Origin: Anoplopoma fimbria
Lineage: Eukaryota; Chordata; Actinopteri; Perciformes; Anoplopomatidae
DNA: 64,000 bases
Direction of reading: 5' to 3'
Assembly: GCF_027596085.1 (NCBI RefSeq)
Contig: NC_072469.1
Coordinates: forward strand, 15,444,238 to 15,508,237
Position 1 is the first letter of the stretch. Every line of letters starts with the position of its first letter. The notes under the pieces were generated by a model, which had not been told where the DNA came from, searched no databases, and saw only the letters and a list, made by a program, of their open reading frames with translations. Shown here piece after piece: positions 11,625 to 23,880 of the stretch. The position numbers and the translations under genes were made by a program.

Positions 11625-11800
11625 TGGTAAATGGACTTACACTGATGGCTGGCAGGGGCTACCATGGGAGGTGCCACCTGTATATCAGGACTATCTAAAA
11701 TTCACACACAATTGCACACCATAGGCACAGCTTTGGGAGGAACTTGGGGTTAAGGGTCTTCAGTGTCTTGCCTGAGGACACATCGACTGCAATTCTTCAG
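11625..11800 (-). repeat. Degenerate SINE-type repeat fragment
   Basis: Contains GTAAATGGACTTACAC, CTACCATGGGAGGTGCCACC and GGAACTTGGGGTTAAGGGTC followed by CTTGCCTGAGGACACATCGA. The last parts match the body of the two SINE copies at 34873-35163 and 52227-52474 (AACTTGGGGTTAAGTGTCTTGCCCAAGGACACATCGA on this strand at 52409-52443), read in the minus orientation. Older than those copies and lacking a recognisable tRNA head. Confidence 0.6.
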
Positions 11801-13565
11801 CTGCTCCATAAATACGGCCTCCATAACATTATATACTCATGTTTGGGATGCCATGTTCGCTGTTGTAAATTTAGCTAGTTTGAAATACAAGCAAAGAGAA
11901 CACAATGGAACTCCAAACAGGTGACGGAAGTTCTGTTTTTGAGCGGCATCTGGAGCACATGAGCCCTGGCTACCCAGAGACGGAGACAACTCCAAGCTGA
12001 AATAGTCTCTAGTTCTTCTTTGCCTCCAACTACCTCGCTGTCAGGAGAAATGACGGCGCTGGGGGAGGAAGCAACAGCAGATTATGCCGCCACAAACTCA
12101 GCTCTCTGGGTCAATATAAGATGCACTGAGGAATTTATTGTTTCAATCGCCTAAGTTAACCATCGACACTGATTTGACATCCACATAAAAGGTGTTGAAT
12201 TTCCCCGTCAGAACCCTGAGATATCTAACCGCAATAAACATTTAGATTTTACATTTTGGATTATTTTCATTACACAGGATGACGATCACATTGGCTTACC
12301 TCACCTCCATGAAACCACACTTCTGTGTCACAACTTTGTCACAGATCAAAAGGGGATGAATTAGAAAAGAAAGAATGTGAGACCGCTACAGGCTCCCGTT
12401 TCCCTTTGAAAGTGAATTTACACTAAAAAGCAAACAAGTCCCCCCCCCCCCCATCTTTGACATTTAGGCCAAGTTTAATTCAGTGTCAATAACACCTTAA
12501 ACAGGAAAAAGAGAAGTAAAGACAAAAAAAGTTAATGTTCTTCTGCTCCACTTTTGGCTTCAGCCTCACTGAATAACGGATTCCAAACCCTCTATAGATA
12601 TTTTTAACCAGTCACTCTTTTTAGTTGTTTTCCACCCAGTATCTTAAATGAGATACAGTGGAGTCACATCTCTTCCTCATCACTATTAATTAATGACTAA
12701 ATTATGATTTATAAGTTCCCTCACCTGACTGCTTATGGAGATGCATTCAGTCTGCTGATTGAAGTCTCTCAATCAGCAGCTAGGTCTGCAATCAACACCT
12801 GATAATAACATGCAAACATACAGTAGTCCTTCTGCTCTCTTTCCCCATCCGGAAATCATCTCTCCATTTATTTCAATTAATCAGTTAATGACGTTAAGGT
12901 CAGCAAATGTGCCGTCATTGCATCCCCTCTTTATTCAGACACCATCCCTCCATCAACCAACACATTAAACCAAGTTAGAGACTGATAATCGCTGCTGATA
13001 AGCTTGATGATTTTCTCAGCGAATGATTGGCAAGTCAGAGAGCAAAGAGGTCTCAGATAAACTGGCACCACAGACAAGACCGCCTGCAAATTTTTCCCCT
13101 TAAACTTGAAGCGGGTTTGATGTTTCCTTGTTGCTGCGAACAATAAAAATAAATACACAGCGGAGCAACTCCTGAATCACAGGAATAGGTGGCACAAAGT
13201 CAGATTCTGTGACATGCAAATGAGCGACATCGGATTTTGTGTTGAATCCCAAAGAAAGACAGACAAACAGGTCTTGACTAGTACTGAGGGAAAAGGGAGC
13301 CTAAATTCAGTGGCAAGTTGAGAGCACAAAGCAGGATTGAAAAGTCCTCAAACAAGCAGGGGAAACAAAAGGAATGTGACACCTTTTGCAAACGGCTCTC
13401 TGTACCTTTTTGACAATGTTGTCTGTTCACATTGGTTACAAAGAATGTGGTATATCTCATATGAGCAGTCACCCAAAAGAAACCAGTCATGAGCTGGAGT
13501 ATGAAAGACAGCGCACTCCATGAAAACAGCCTTAATTACGTCCCATTGAATACAGCGTGAAGCAG
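11801..13565. other. Unique non-coding DNA with a poly-C run
   Basis: A run of about 14 C lies at 12440-12453. Short frames at 12759-12968, 12931-13158 and 13278-13490 have no recognisable product. Nothing else supported. Confidence 0.5.
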
Positions 13566-13870
13566 TAGTTTGACATTTTTAGACATACACTTTGTTGCCG
13601 AGTATTATATGTTAAGATAAATACCACTCCCTGTAGGTCTATGTGGTAAGAATGAAGTCTGAGCCAGGAGGGAAATAGGTTAGCTTAGCATAAAGACTTA
13701 AATACTGGGGTAATGGCAAGCCAGCTTTGTTCCAAAGCTTAGTCATTAACATGGTAAATATTTAATGTTTTGTTTAAACTGTATCCTTAATTTTAATGTG
13801 TTCATTTGTAAAATTTGGAGTTGCTGGCAGGCAGTCAGGTTATGCTAAGCTAAGATAATTGCTTGCTCAC
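13566..13870 (+). repeat. MITE-like repeat with TTAGCTTAGC core, copy 1
   Basis: Starts GTTTGACATTTTTAGACATA, carries GGTTAGCTTAGCATAAAGAC and ends with GTTATGCTAAGCTAAG, so the element has sub-terminal inverted AGCTTAGC/GCTAAGCT blocks. Related copies lie at 38241-38476 and 49230-49482. I recognise the arrangement as a common non-autonomous repeat of spiny-rayed fish; transposon superfamily not assigned. Confidence 0.65.
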
Positions 13871-14640
13871 TCCAGACCTATCACCGGGGGAAACAAATCA
13901 GACCCCCCCACCCCATATGTTTTTATTACTCATTAAATATGATATTTTAACAATGCTAATAGTGTTAGCATTATTGTAAGTTTATTTAAATGTGTGAGGG
14001 ACGTGTTGCATCATGATGTGGAAGATTAACCACATGTTTTTCAATCATTGTTGCTAAACCAAATTCCCATAACAACTGTTGCCATGAGGAAGCGAAGGCA
14101 TGTCGCATTAAAAGGCCAACAAGCCAAAACCCCTGACTGTCAATACCCGACGCTTACTGAAGTTCCTGCCGTTACGCAGCAAAAATCACGCTATATACAG
14201 GGTCAAAGTTGAATTCATTAGTTGCCTACATGTACTGCGAGTGTCAATGCAGGACTTACAGTTAAAGTTAGCGGGGAAACAGAAAATCTGAATTAACAAC
14301 GTGAACATTGGTGACTTTACCAGAGAATTTGATAAAATGCTGCATTCACCATCCAGAACCATGATTGTGCTGTGTCGTTTATCTCCATGCATCTTTTCTT
14401 GAAATTACAGCAAACTGCTGCAATTTATTTAATGGGATTTGCTTATATCTTTATATCAGCAAAACAGCCCATTATTTTCAGTGTTTTTAGGGGATTACGC
14501 ATGACGTCCCGACTCAGGAACCAAAGACGGGTCATTGTAATTTTACCCCTGAAAAGGATTATAGTGAAATACTGATTACCTGACAGAGGGAAAATGAGAA
14601 GACGGCCAGTGTTAGTGGGTTTTTTCCAAATTTGAATTGA
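13871..14640. other. Unique AT-rich non-coding DNA
   Basis: No gene or repeat recognised. Short frames at 14186-14392 (minus) and 14372-14575 (plus) look accidental. Confidence 0.5.
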
Positions 14641-15665
14641 CAGGGCGGAAGGTGGGTGGTTAAGTTCAATCCACTATTGCTGATGAGCAGGCTGATTTCT
14701 ATTAACCTGCAGCCTGCGGATCAAACCGACTTTTCCATGCTGCTGCTGCTGCTGAGAGAGAGCGAGGGAGAGAAAGAGGGAGAGAGAGACTCTGCCACCA
14801 AACTTTTATGACACAGAAAGTCTGCTTAATGGGCTGGAAGATTCTCCCCCATTTAGCCCTGTGCGGAAATAAAAGGAAGCTGGTCGGCGCTCAGGAAAAA
14901 TGGCTACTTCCAGTTAAGTCCCCCAGTGGATTGGAAATTAGGAAATTATAAGCAGAGCGATCAATCACGGGACGAGTATGCGCCACGGCTTGAAACGCCC
15001 CAGTGTTCTCCTAGATGGGTTGGTGAGATTGTAGGGTGACGTCAAACTTCGGCTTAGCAATTATCATAGGTGCATCACTGCCCGTATCATTAGTTCGACC
15101 ACGCTTTAGAGAGCATGTACCCGACTTCTCTTGGGCGCACAACAGACAGATGAAATAGACGCCCTAAATGAGCTGCCATTGTGGTTATTTTAAGCACAGA
15201 GACAAACCAAATATGTCATAAAAACCAAAGTAATCTCAGTGATATCCATCACATTATGTCCCAAATGTCCCCAAAAAACGACACTTGTGTTGATTCCTGT
15301 TGTGCCCAACCAGACATGAAGCCTACCAGCGATTAAAAACAAGCCCAACATCCAGTGTTAAGAAAGAGTGGCGTTTGTCTCCCGGCCGCTAGTTTGACAG
15401 CTGTAGCCACAGCACACGAGCAGACAGAGCCAGCAGCGGCGGCAGTGTGTTCAGGAAGCCCCGAAAAGGAGAGGCAGGACCGGGGGGCTGATGGGGGAAA
15501 TGTGCCAGCCACAGTGCGTATGGCTCTGGGAGGGTTGGAGGGTAGATTACTGATGTGAAGCCATCGTGACAAACAAGATGCAAATTGTCATCATACACAA
15601 TCAAACGTTTCTCACGGCTGACAGTCACAGATGTCTGATTGATAGTGAGAGTGAGTCAGAGAGGA
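14641..15665. other. Moderately GC-rich unique block
   Basis: Contains a GCT-triplet run followed by GA-rich sequence (about 14740-14790) and a GC-rich stretch at 15360-15560 that is open in several frames on both strands. No recognisable domain, and the overlapping frames argue for composition rather than coding. Regulatory function is possible but unsupported. Confidence 0.35.
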
Positions 15666-18000
15666 TTAGAGCGGAATTTGTTTGAGTTTAAAGCTGCAAC
15701 ATGGAACAATTTTTGATTGACGCAGATCAGAGACAGTGGAGGGAAGCAGATAAACAAAGCGCAATGAAAGTGAACGGAAGGAAGACAAAGACCACATTCC
15801 TGTTTTTCTGTTCAACTTTTTATTTGTTAAATTCACATCTTCTTCCACTTTAGTTCTAGTTCTTCCTCCCTGGCTTTAAGGGGAAGGAATTTGGGCAAAA
15901 GCAGGTGAGATCATATGTAAACTAGAGAAACACGTGTATTTCTTGTCTCTTTGCAGCACTCATCACCTTTTAAAGGGATGTTTCACAGCCAGGAGATTAG
16001 ATTTGAAAATCCACATTTAGCTGGTAAAGGTTGGGTGGAGCTGAGTTTGAGAGGCTGTCAAGTCAGGCAAACATGCTCCTAAACATACCCCTGTTTAAGT
16101 CCTAATATCCTCTTAACTGAGTAATGACTTACTTCCAAAACCAACAGCAAGATGACACAGAAGAAGTGAAAGTTACCTACTGACAATCTAACTTTTGTGG
16201 GAAAGTTTGTTCTGTAAAAGGTTCACTGAGTTAAATTTTGATTATTTGTTCAAATTTTGATTGTGAGTTGAGAAAACCAACCATTTTTGACCCAAGGTTA
16301 GTAAAAACAATATTCGAGGTTGTCACCATTGACCTTGTCAGATTAAATAAGAAGTGCATGGGGTTGGAGACGCAAGTGGAAACTACCTTTCAACATAGTT
16401 AGCATTGTTTTCATCATTATCATCAGATGAGACGACCACGACTTAAACACACCCTGTGGAGTTTTTCAGGGGGTGCTACAGGCTAACATATTAACGAGTG
16501 TGTCTCTGTTTTGTTTGAGTTGTACACAAGTACGCAACACACGGTTCCTGCCACTAGTTCAACACTGTTCCACTGATCAACAGTTGGTGGAGATCAGGCG
16601 CCATGAAGCATAACAATGCGCCGAACAATTGGCAATTGAAGAGGACTGTAAGCTACAAAACATGGATGTATACAATATTCAAATACACAATCGGCTTTGC
16701 AAATGTTTCATAATGAAGCATCTGTGTTTGGTGAAAAAAACAGAATCTTTAATTCAGCATGTATTAAAGGGCACGCAGCAAGTTTCCATCAGAAAGAACC
16801 GTGCATGCTGGGAAGTATGCTAATAAGCTCATTATGTTTCTTTTTTAACTTACTTTGAATGATCTTGGTGAACAGTGAAATTATTATTTCAAGTAACACA
16901 TGTTTTTAGTTCTGAAAACGAAAAACACACATTTTGAATTAACTTAAAATTCATAAAATGCAAGTATTTAGATTAAGCAAATGATAAGAGTAATTGATTA
17001 TCTGAATTCCTGTATGATATTTTACAGTGTGGGTGTTTTTCACTGACTCCCACAAAAATAATTGAAACAGCATCTAGTGGCCGCTGGCAACAAAATTGCA
17101 AAATTCAGGTTTTTTTAAAGTGTTCTGGAGAAATGCACCCAGTACTAATATTTTATCTACACAGAGTAGACGACTAAATCTATAGTACTTGTGAGTTTAA
17201 ATCAGTGATGGGAAAATATTGAAAATAAGGTGATAATGTGGAATATTCCTGCATTGATTCAGATATCAGAGGAATTTGAGTTTTGGCCCTAAAAAATTTA
17301 GAACATTTAAAATTTAGAGGAAAAAAATTCAAGACAAAGACAGAAGCTGTCTTTACTACAATAAATCCTTGCCTCGGACTCAAGAAAGTTCCTGTCAAAA
17401 TAAATGTGATACATCCCACAATATGGATATAGATGATCCTAAAAACTTGCAATGATTCGAGTGAGTGAAGTGTTGCAGGTCTCCTCCACACTGGGCACCA
17501 AGTAGCGATGTGGGAAATATCTGCTTCTGCTGAGACTCCATGCTCCGTCACTCCTCCACCCATGCATGCCGCAGCGCTAACGAGTCACAAGGCTGAATGT
17601 AAGAGCGCCCAATTCCTCACAAACTTTTTTTTTTATCCTTTTCATTACCAGTCACACTTTTAGGCTCTTGGACTAAATAATGGTCAGTTAGTAACCAGTA
17701 GGTCAGTGTAATAAAACAGCCACCAGCCTGTCTTTATGTTTGTGCAGCATCCTCTGTCAGGACCTGATGAATCGTACCCCGGAAATAGTTTATGAATTCC
17801 TGTTTTGATGGTTTTGGTAAGAGGGAGAGTATTAATGTTGTGAAATGGGCCCCTGTGATGATGAAAATAGGCCATGTGATGAAAGGTGTAGGCAAAGAGA
17901 AAAATCTTATATAAATTGTCTGTATGGGGAAGAGATGAGAGGTGAGGAAGACACAGAGGGAGTAATGGCCAGAGAGCTGAGAGATGTCTGGGCCGGCTAT
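15666..18000. other. Unique AT-rich non-coding DNA
   Basis: The longest frame (17180-17563, minus) has no domain I recognise. A poly-T run lies near 17626-17634. Nothing else supported. Confidence 0.5.
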
Positions 18001-18004
18001 AGGA

Positions 18005-18014
18005 TCAGAGAGAG

Positions 18015-18048
<34 letters not shown>

Positions 18049-18075
18049 TGTGTCTGTGTGTATGTGTGAGTGTTT
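18005..18075 (+). repeat. Compound (GA)n-(TG)n microsatellite
   Basis: About 40 bp of near-perfect GA repeat with one GC interruption, followed by a TG-rich run to about 18075. It produces repetitive R-E and S-L frames that are not genes. Confidence 0.95.
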
Positions 18076-18970
18076 GAGGGAGAGCTGCAGCCTGCACAGG
18101 GAGCTGCAGCGCCGTGTGCTGATCATTCATGATGGCACCTCAGAGGCCATCCTGTAAGGAAGAAAAATGAAAACTATTAAAGGCTCGCTGGGCTATGTTG
18201 GCTTTGGTGTGTCAGCAATTATTAGCCAGGGACAGCAGTCTTTAGGTCCTCAGATATAGGAGGCGGGGGGGGGACTGTGGCAGAGGAGGGGAAGGACACC
18301 GTGATCCCGTTCTAGACGCTGCTCTGATCTGTGCTGCAGAACTTTCTGCATCGTAGCAGAAAAGTAGTGGTGCTAAGAGGTTTTCGTTTATCAATGGATT
18401 TTTTTTTTATGGTGTTTATATAGCATTGAAGTTAGAGTTATCCACTGAATCTGTTTTTCTTACTGTGTGTACGTTTCTCTTTTCTTCTGGCTCCGTCTTT
18501 GGAGTTAAGCAGCCAAAGACTCTGTGATGTGTCTGCACTGAACCTGCCGGAGATCAGCTGTCTGTCAAACAGAGCAGGCGGCACTGAGACCTTGTTTCCT
18601 TGGATTTTCTGTTGATCAAACCCGAGTTTCTAAGAGCCTATATTTTTTCTTTCTTTTTTTGCTCATCCATGGTGTTATCACTTACACACTTATACTCACA
18701 TTAGCACCTTTATCCAAAAGTGTCTCCAACTCACTTGATATGGGAATTGCTATGGTCATACTGATTCTTGATTTTTCAATGAACAATTGGGAAGCCATAG
18801 TGATCGTGCTGTGACCTCCACAAGGCTTGTCTGATAGCTTCGACAGATGGCAAGAGAGTTAATTTGACTGTGGTTCATTTTCTAGGTCGTATTTTTATCC
18901 TTCTTATTTGCTTTTAAGTATGGTAATACCTCACACAACGTTCTACATTCTGTATGTCAGCAGGCAGGTG
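18076..18970. other. Unique non-coding DNA
   Basis: A G run lies at about 18264-18273. No gene, RNA or repeat family recognised. Confidence 0.5.
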
Positions 18971-18973
18971 ACC

Positions 18974-19010
18974 TCAAGGAGGTGGACACATCTGGTGTCC
19001 ACCTCCTTGA
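18974..19010. repeat. Perfect 16-bp inverted repeat with 5-nt loop
   Basis: Left arm TCAAGGAGGTGGACAC (18974-18989), loop ATCTG (18990-18994), right arm GTGTCCACCTCCTTGA (18995-19010), with no mismatch. The stem is GC-balanced and would form a stable hairpin in single-stranded DNA or RNA. It is shorter than a microRNA precursor stem. No transposon end is evident, and pairing stops immediately outside the arms. Confidence 0.9.
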
Positions 19011-20265
19011 ATCCTCCTCGCTCCCCCATCTTCTTCCTCACTTGAACCACCAGATGGTTTGTTACACAGAGCCATCTGAGAAGCCGTCATTGGTAACTGG
19101 AATACGGCAGGCCCCTTTGAAAATATACTTGGTAGGTGATTGGATGAACCATCTGTCAATATTACTGTTGCCGAAGCCAGTCAGGATAAGAACAAAAACA
19201 TAATTTCCATCAAAAAAATCGTTCCTTCTCTCTTCTTCTGATATAACTGATGCTAATGCAGCATTTACGCTAACCTCTGAAGGAGCCGCCATTGTTGTTC
19301 AGAACTCTCTGTCATTCCATTCTTGGTGTTGTCCTGAATTATTGTGCACCTGCCATGCTGCTGCAGGCCCTGCAGAGTTAACACTCAGATATAGGCAATG
19401 AGAAAGGTGGAGAGAGGAGCTGAAGCTGTTATTTTTCTTCAGTGTAATTACATTATATTGAAATTCGAGCGTTCATTTTTTTCCATATGTATATATTTTC
19501 ATATATTTTTGTTAATCAATGCCTTTTTTTTGCACTACTCCTGCTTGTTTTTGTTTTCTGTTGCCAAACTACTGTCTATTTCATTTGACACTAAGGGCAC
19601 TGAGCACCAGACCAGGCACTTGTTAAGGTGAAGGGATATAGGTAGTAGGTGTGTCAATTTCATGTGATTCACCAGGAAAGAGACTGCACAATAAATGTGT
19701 TTGCTTTTGATATCTACATTAAAATTAACCTTAACCGCGATTCTTGACTGGACATTGAAGTCTTGAGTAACAATCCGTCTGAAATGATGCATCGTTTTTT
19801 GGGGGGTTTGACAAGTAGCCGCTTCAATCACCTCATCTGACCTTTATATGGGTCACATGTGGCACTACAACAGTCAGGACAAGAAAATAATAAATAGATT
19901 GTAGTGTGTTTTTGACTTTTTGCAAAACCATGTGCGCTTGCGTGTTTGGTGTGAAACCGGTGTTATACATCTTCATTTTTAAAGAAGTGCAAAACAAAAT
20001 GAATAAAACAAACAAATACACCACATATATGTCTAGGACTTCTGAAAGGGTATCGTGCAACAACAAAATTGCTAAGTTGGCAAGACAAACATTGATTTAT
20101 ATGAACATGTTGCAGATGATTACTTATCAGATTTTCATCGTCACTAACATAAAAAAAAAAGAAACAAACGTCTGTTGGGACATGCATTATAAATCATATA
20201 AATGAAGGTCACGGTGTCCATTAATGCATAGCCTGCTGGTCATATTCACATATTGCATTATCAAA
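19011..20265. other. Non-coding DNA, possibly part repeat
   Basis: 19060-19290 carries balanced unique-looking sequence that may be an old dispersed repeat, but no second copy is in the window. The remainder is AT-rich. Opposing short frames at 19833-20205 overlap on both strands and look accidental. Confidence 0.4.
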
Positions 20266-20540
20266 CTACTACCTGGTGGATGTGGTGTCCTTGCGCATGC
20301 AGCTCCTGCTGGAAGACGGATCCTCCGTGGACTAACCCTCATTACTCATTACAGTGTTTGAGGACGCGGGGGACCACCTGCGACACTTATAAATGACTTG
20401 CTTGTGTAGTTTGCCGCGGGCAGAGCTGTTGCCGGGCCTGACCAGATGGCCTGTGATCGACTCTCATGTGGCGCAGTACACATGCAGCGTGTCCATTGCC
20501 CAAGGGCCCAGTTTACTTTTCACACGCGTTATAAGGTGGT
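20266..20540. promoter_or_regulatory. CpG-richer unique block, candidate regulatory DNA
   Basis: GC- and CpG-richer than the neighbours (TTGCGCATGCAG, GAGGACGCGGGGG, GCCGCGGGCAGAGC) without a supported reading frame. It could be a distal regulatory element or a small CpG island. Weak inference from composition. Confidence 0.25.
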
Positions 20541-21640
20541 AGAAATGCACATGACACGGATGACTCTTTCTGGAATTAGTGTTTTTTCAACAGATCAGTA
20601 AGGGAGAAGACAGGCTATTTGGCGTAATTTGCATTTGGCCTTACTAAGAAAAACACTGTAAATTCTGAAGTCACATATCTACAGTTTTACAGTCTTATTT
20701 ATGCAACAGTAAATTGTTTTTTAGTTAAGAGGTAGGAGGCGCTTCAGTTTTTGCCTTTAAAACAGTCCCTGGTTCTCAATTTGCACAGATAAAGGAAATT
20801 TATATTGTGGTTGGAAAACAAAGATAGACGTGGAACACGAGTGGCAACGCAAGTGATGGTAATCCAAGGCCGGAGTGGGAAGGTGATGCAAGAGGTCACC
20901 GAATGTAAACGGCGCTGTTATTCGGGGTAGTGTTAATCCCTCGAGCATGGCGACTGAGCATGCATCAATCACAGCCGTGTGTGTCCAGAGGTGAGCCAAC
21001 AGGCATTAACCTTGAACCAGAAGTCAAAGTCTGGCCGCTCCACCCCCCGCGGCCACAACATAGACCACCACCACCACCACCGCCTTGTCCATTTGCAGAA
21101 ATACAAGCTGGAACTTAGCCAAAACTAAAGTGAAGCTCTGTTCTGGTGGAACACAACTGTGAAGTTAAAGATGTTGCCTGTTTTGACAATCGTGTCCCTG
21201 GAAAATCACGGTGCAGTTTGCTAGCATAAGTGGCGGTGTGCTTGCTGTATCATCACGACCCACTACTTAAAAGTGTCATTATTTTGACTTTCTCCTCCCT
21301 CTAAATGGCACACTCACTGGTAAGAGACTAACTGCGAACAATGAACGTCCTATATTCACCCTCCTTTTGGTGTCATCCGACTATAGAGAAAAAATATATG
21401 GCTCTTAAGTCGCTAATGTTTAACCAGCTGGAGGCTGACTTTGGACAAGGGGTTGTTGAGAGCTGTGTGAATGAACCGATCAATGAAATCTGTGCTTCTG
21501 AAAAGCACAACAATGAGCCAAAGCAGGCTCTAAAGCCACCAAACCCTTTTTCAGCATGTTTAATGTCAGTCAAGTGTCTGCAGATGAGATGCACCTGGAA
21601 CATTATCAGTGGCATCAACAACAAGCAAAAAAACAAGAAG
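20541..21640. other. Unique non-coding DNA
   Basis: Includes a short (CCA)n run at about 21062-21080. The frame at 21341-21661 overlaps an equally long opposite-strand frame and has no recognisable domain. Confidence 0.5.
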
Positions 21641-21643
21641 AAT

Positions 21644-21677
21644 CCATATTCAGCCAACTAAAATTGGCTGAATATGG
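21644..21677. repeat. Perfect 14-bp inverted repeat with 6-nt loop
   Basis: Left arm CCATATTCAGCCAA (21644-21657), loop CTAAAA, right arm TTGGCTGAATATGG (21664-21677), all paired. It lies about 70 bp left of the inverted-repeat element at 21749. I see no link to a known RNA class. Confidence 0.88.
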
Positions 21678-21748
21678 TAAGAAGCTAAAACATTAAAATG
21701 GTGGCTAAAAGTATGTATCTCCACAGGCTTGATGAAAATAGGCCTTCT

Positions 21749-22393
21749 CCCAATCCAGCGGCTGCATCCTTCGGAGGGTGTATTTGTAGACCGATTGCGT
21801 CACAGCAGCCGCGACAAGGCTGTCCCATTTCGAAGACTCCTCCTAATGCGGCCGACAAATGCAGCCTACTTTTCCCAGATTCAGAGGATACAACTGATGG
21901 ATCCTTCACGGCCCAACATATCCCAAGATTCATTGCGTGCCGGTGAAGTTGATATTAAGCAACATGGCAACTAGTGGACCAGCAACGGGCGAATTCACAT
22001 TTAAATGTAATTGGGTTTTAACTCATGTGAATATCTACAGATAAAACAAAAAACTAAATAAAACTAAATACAAAGGACCTGATCAGATCACACTTGTGTC
22101 AAAATGATCGCTTAATTTACGTGACGCTTTTTTAACTAACCAGCCGACGCTACCGAGAGCCGTCCATTTTTATTTTTTAACTTAGCTTTACCTCTTTTAT
22201 GACAACCACAGCTGGTTGCTAGGAGACGGGAGTGACAAAAGGGTGGGGGCGGGAAAAGCTGGTGACGCAAATAGGAAATCCTCTGTCGACCAGCTGCTTG
22301 GTCGAGCCTTCCCGGTATTCAAAGGCCCGGCCGACGTAGACCGGGCTGGTCCTTAAGGCTGGGTCCTCCGAAGGCTGCAGCCGCTGGATTGGG
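21749..22393. mobile_element. Non-autonomous DNA transposon with 29-bp inverted repeats
   Basis: Left arm 21749-21777 starts CCCAATCCAGCGGCTGCA. The right arm 22365-22393 is its reverse complement, with 28 of 29 bases matching. The 645-bp interior is CpG-rich compared with its surroundings and contains a second TGTCCCATTTCGAAGACTCC block near 21822 that resembles the element's own end, hinting at a composite or internally duplicated element. No transposase-like frame is present. No clear target-site duplication is visible at these ends, so the true termini may lie a few bases outside. Superfamily not assigned (hAT or PIF/Harbinger are possible). Confidence 0.7.
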
Positions 22394-23685
22394 ACACAGC
22401 TTATGATAGCTCCGTGATTATCCAGCAATCGATCAGATATTCTTCACTGGCCGAGTGGCCGCAGGGGGGTGGGGCTTAACGAAGGGTCAATTGAACATCC
22501 AGTTCTCCACCTTAAAATTTCAGCAGAAGCAAAGGGAGTTTGGGCTTTGACTTTGTATGATAAGAACTGTTTCTGGTAATTCATTATGAGGTAATTGGAC
22601 CTTTCCACTAAGCAAAAGCTACATCGCTTGAAAATATCACCATGTTTCAGAGATCATGGGAGACTGATGGATTGTTTGACCATTTTGTCCGGTAGATTAC
22701 ATTTTTCTGTGGTGAGAACTTTTTGCCTCGTGGCTATTTTAGAAAAGTGGCTTTATAGCTTAGATCTAATCATGCTTCCTCAGCAAGCACCATCAGATAG
22801 GCTCCCCCACCTTATCAGTGGAGGCAGGCAGAGGAATCATTTCAAGCATCTACGGCCAGAAGGGAGGAAAAGGAGTAATTCATGTCTGTAATAGCAGTGG
22901 TACAACAATTAGAGAAAAAGGTCTAAGAAACGGGATGGGGTAAAAAAACAAAAAAACATAACAGAAGTATGCCTCTGGGGTTTTTGTGATTGGAAAAAAA
23001 AGGAAGGAAGAGGAAATGAAGAAACAATCGCAGACTTTTAGAAAAATTTCAAGAGCAGATGAGAACGATAAGCCCGCGTAGCACAGTTTGATTCCACGGA
23101 TTGTCAAACGGCTTTTGATTTCCTGCTAAGTTATATAAATGGCACTCATAGGGAGAACATCAAAATTCAACAACTTCCTTTGAGATGAATGTTATTAGAT
23201 TTTCATAAGAGAGGGAGTTCCTTTCATCTGGCAACAAAAGCAATACAGCTAAAAAAAAGGGGGGGTCGCATTTGCATTTATATCCCATCAATTAGCATAA
23301 ACTTAAACCTCTCTGACATTGTCCAGACTGTTGCTATGGTCATATTACCTTTCATTGCTTAGTATTTTAACAGACAAATTATGTTTTAATGCATTTAATG
23401 AAAAGGTCTATTCTCCATTGGTGTATGAAAGACATATTTTTTTAGGAATACCTGGAATATAACATGCAAATATATAATACTGATAACTTTTAACCAATCT
23501 CTGCATCTATTGGTTAAAAAATTATAAATAATCCACTCATACAATTCATTTATTTACCCTGATTGTGTTACCTTGATGCATCCAATCAGTTATTTTATTT
23601 CAACTTTCTCTAAAATACTTCCGTATTGATGCGGCTGAGGCTGCAGAGAATACTGCGCCAGGAATCTGAGATGTCTAACAAGGTG
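22394..23685. other. Unique AT-rich non-coding DNA
   Basis: Short frames only. Purine-rich tract on the plus strand near 22960-23040. Nothing supported. Confidence 0.5.
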
Positions 23686-23689
23686 CCGA

Positions 23690-23880
23690 GAACGATTTGC
23701 CACTTTGAAATGCTAAACGGGATGGAGGTACAAATTAGCCTGGAAATGCCTGGCGCATGTAATTAAAGGCCCCAATGAATTCCAATAATCAAATGGGCCA
23801 TCTTCAGAGAAAACTATTACAGGAGGATTATTAGTGTAGCAGGTTTCGCTAATCACTCACTGACAGGCCGGCTCGACGCC
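23690..23880. promoter_or_regulatory. Candidate conserved non-coding element
   Basis: Balanced unique sequence with CTGGCGCATGTAATTAAAGG, CCAATAATCAAATGGGCC, GGAGGATTATTAGTG and CGCTAATCACTCACTG. It has multiple TAAT/ATTA homeodomain-type words, no repeats and no reading frame. Texture typical of a developmental enhancer; conservation untested. Confidence 0.35.

Noticed and set aside
17734..18126. 130-codon minus-strand frame
   Set aside because: It runs through the GA/TG microsatellite, which removes stops artificially.
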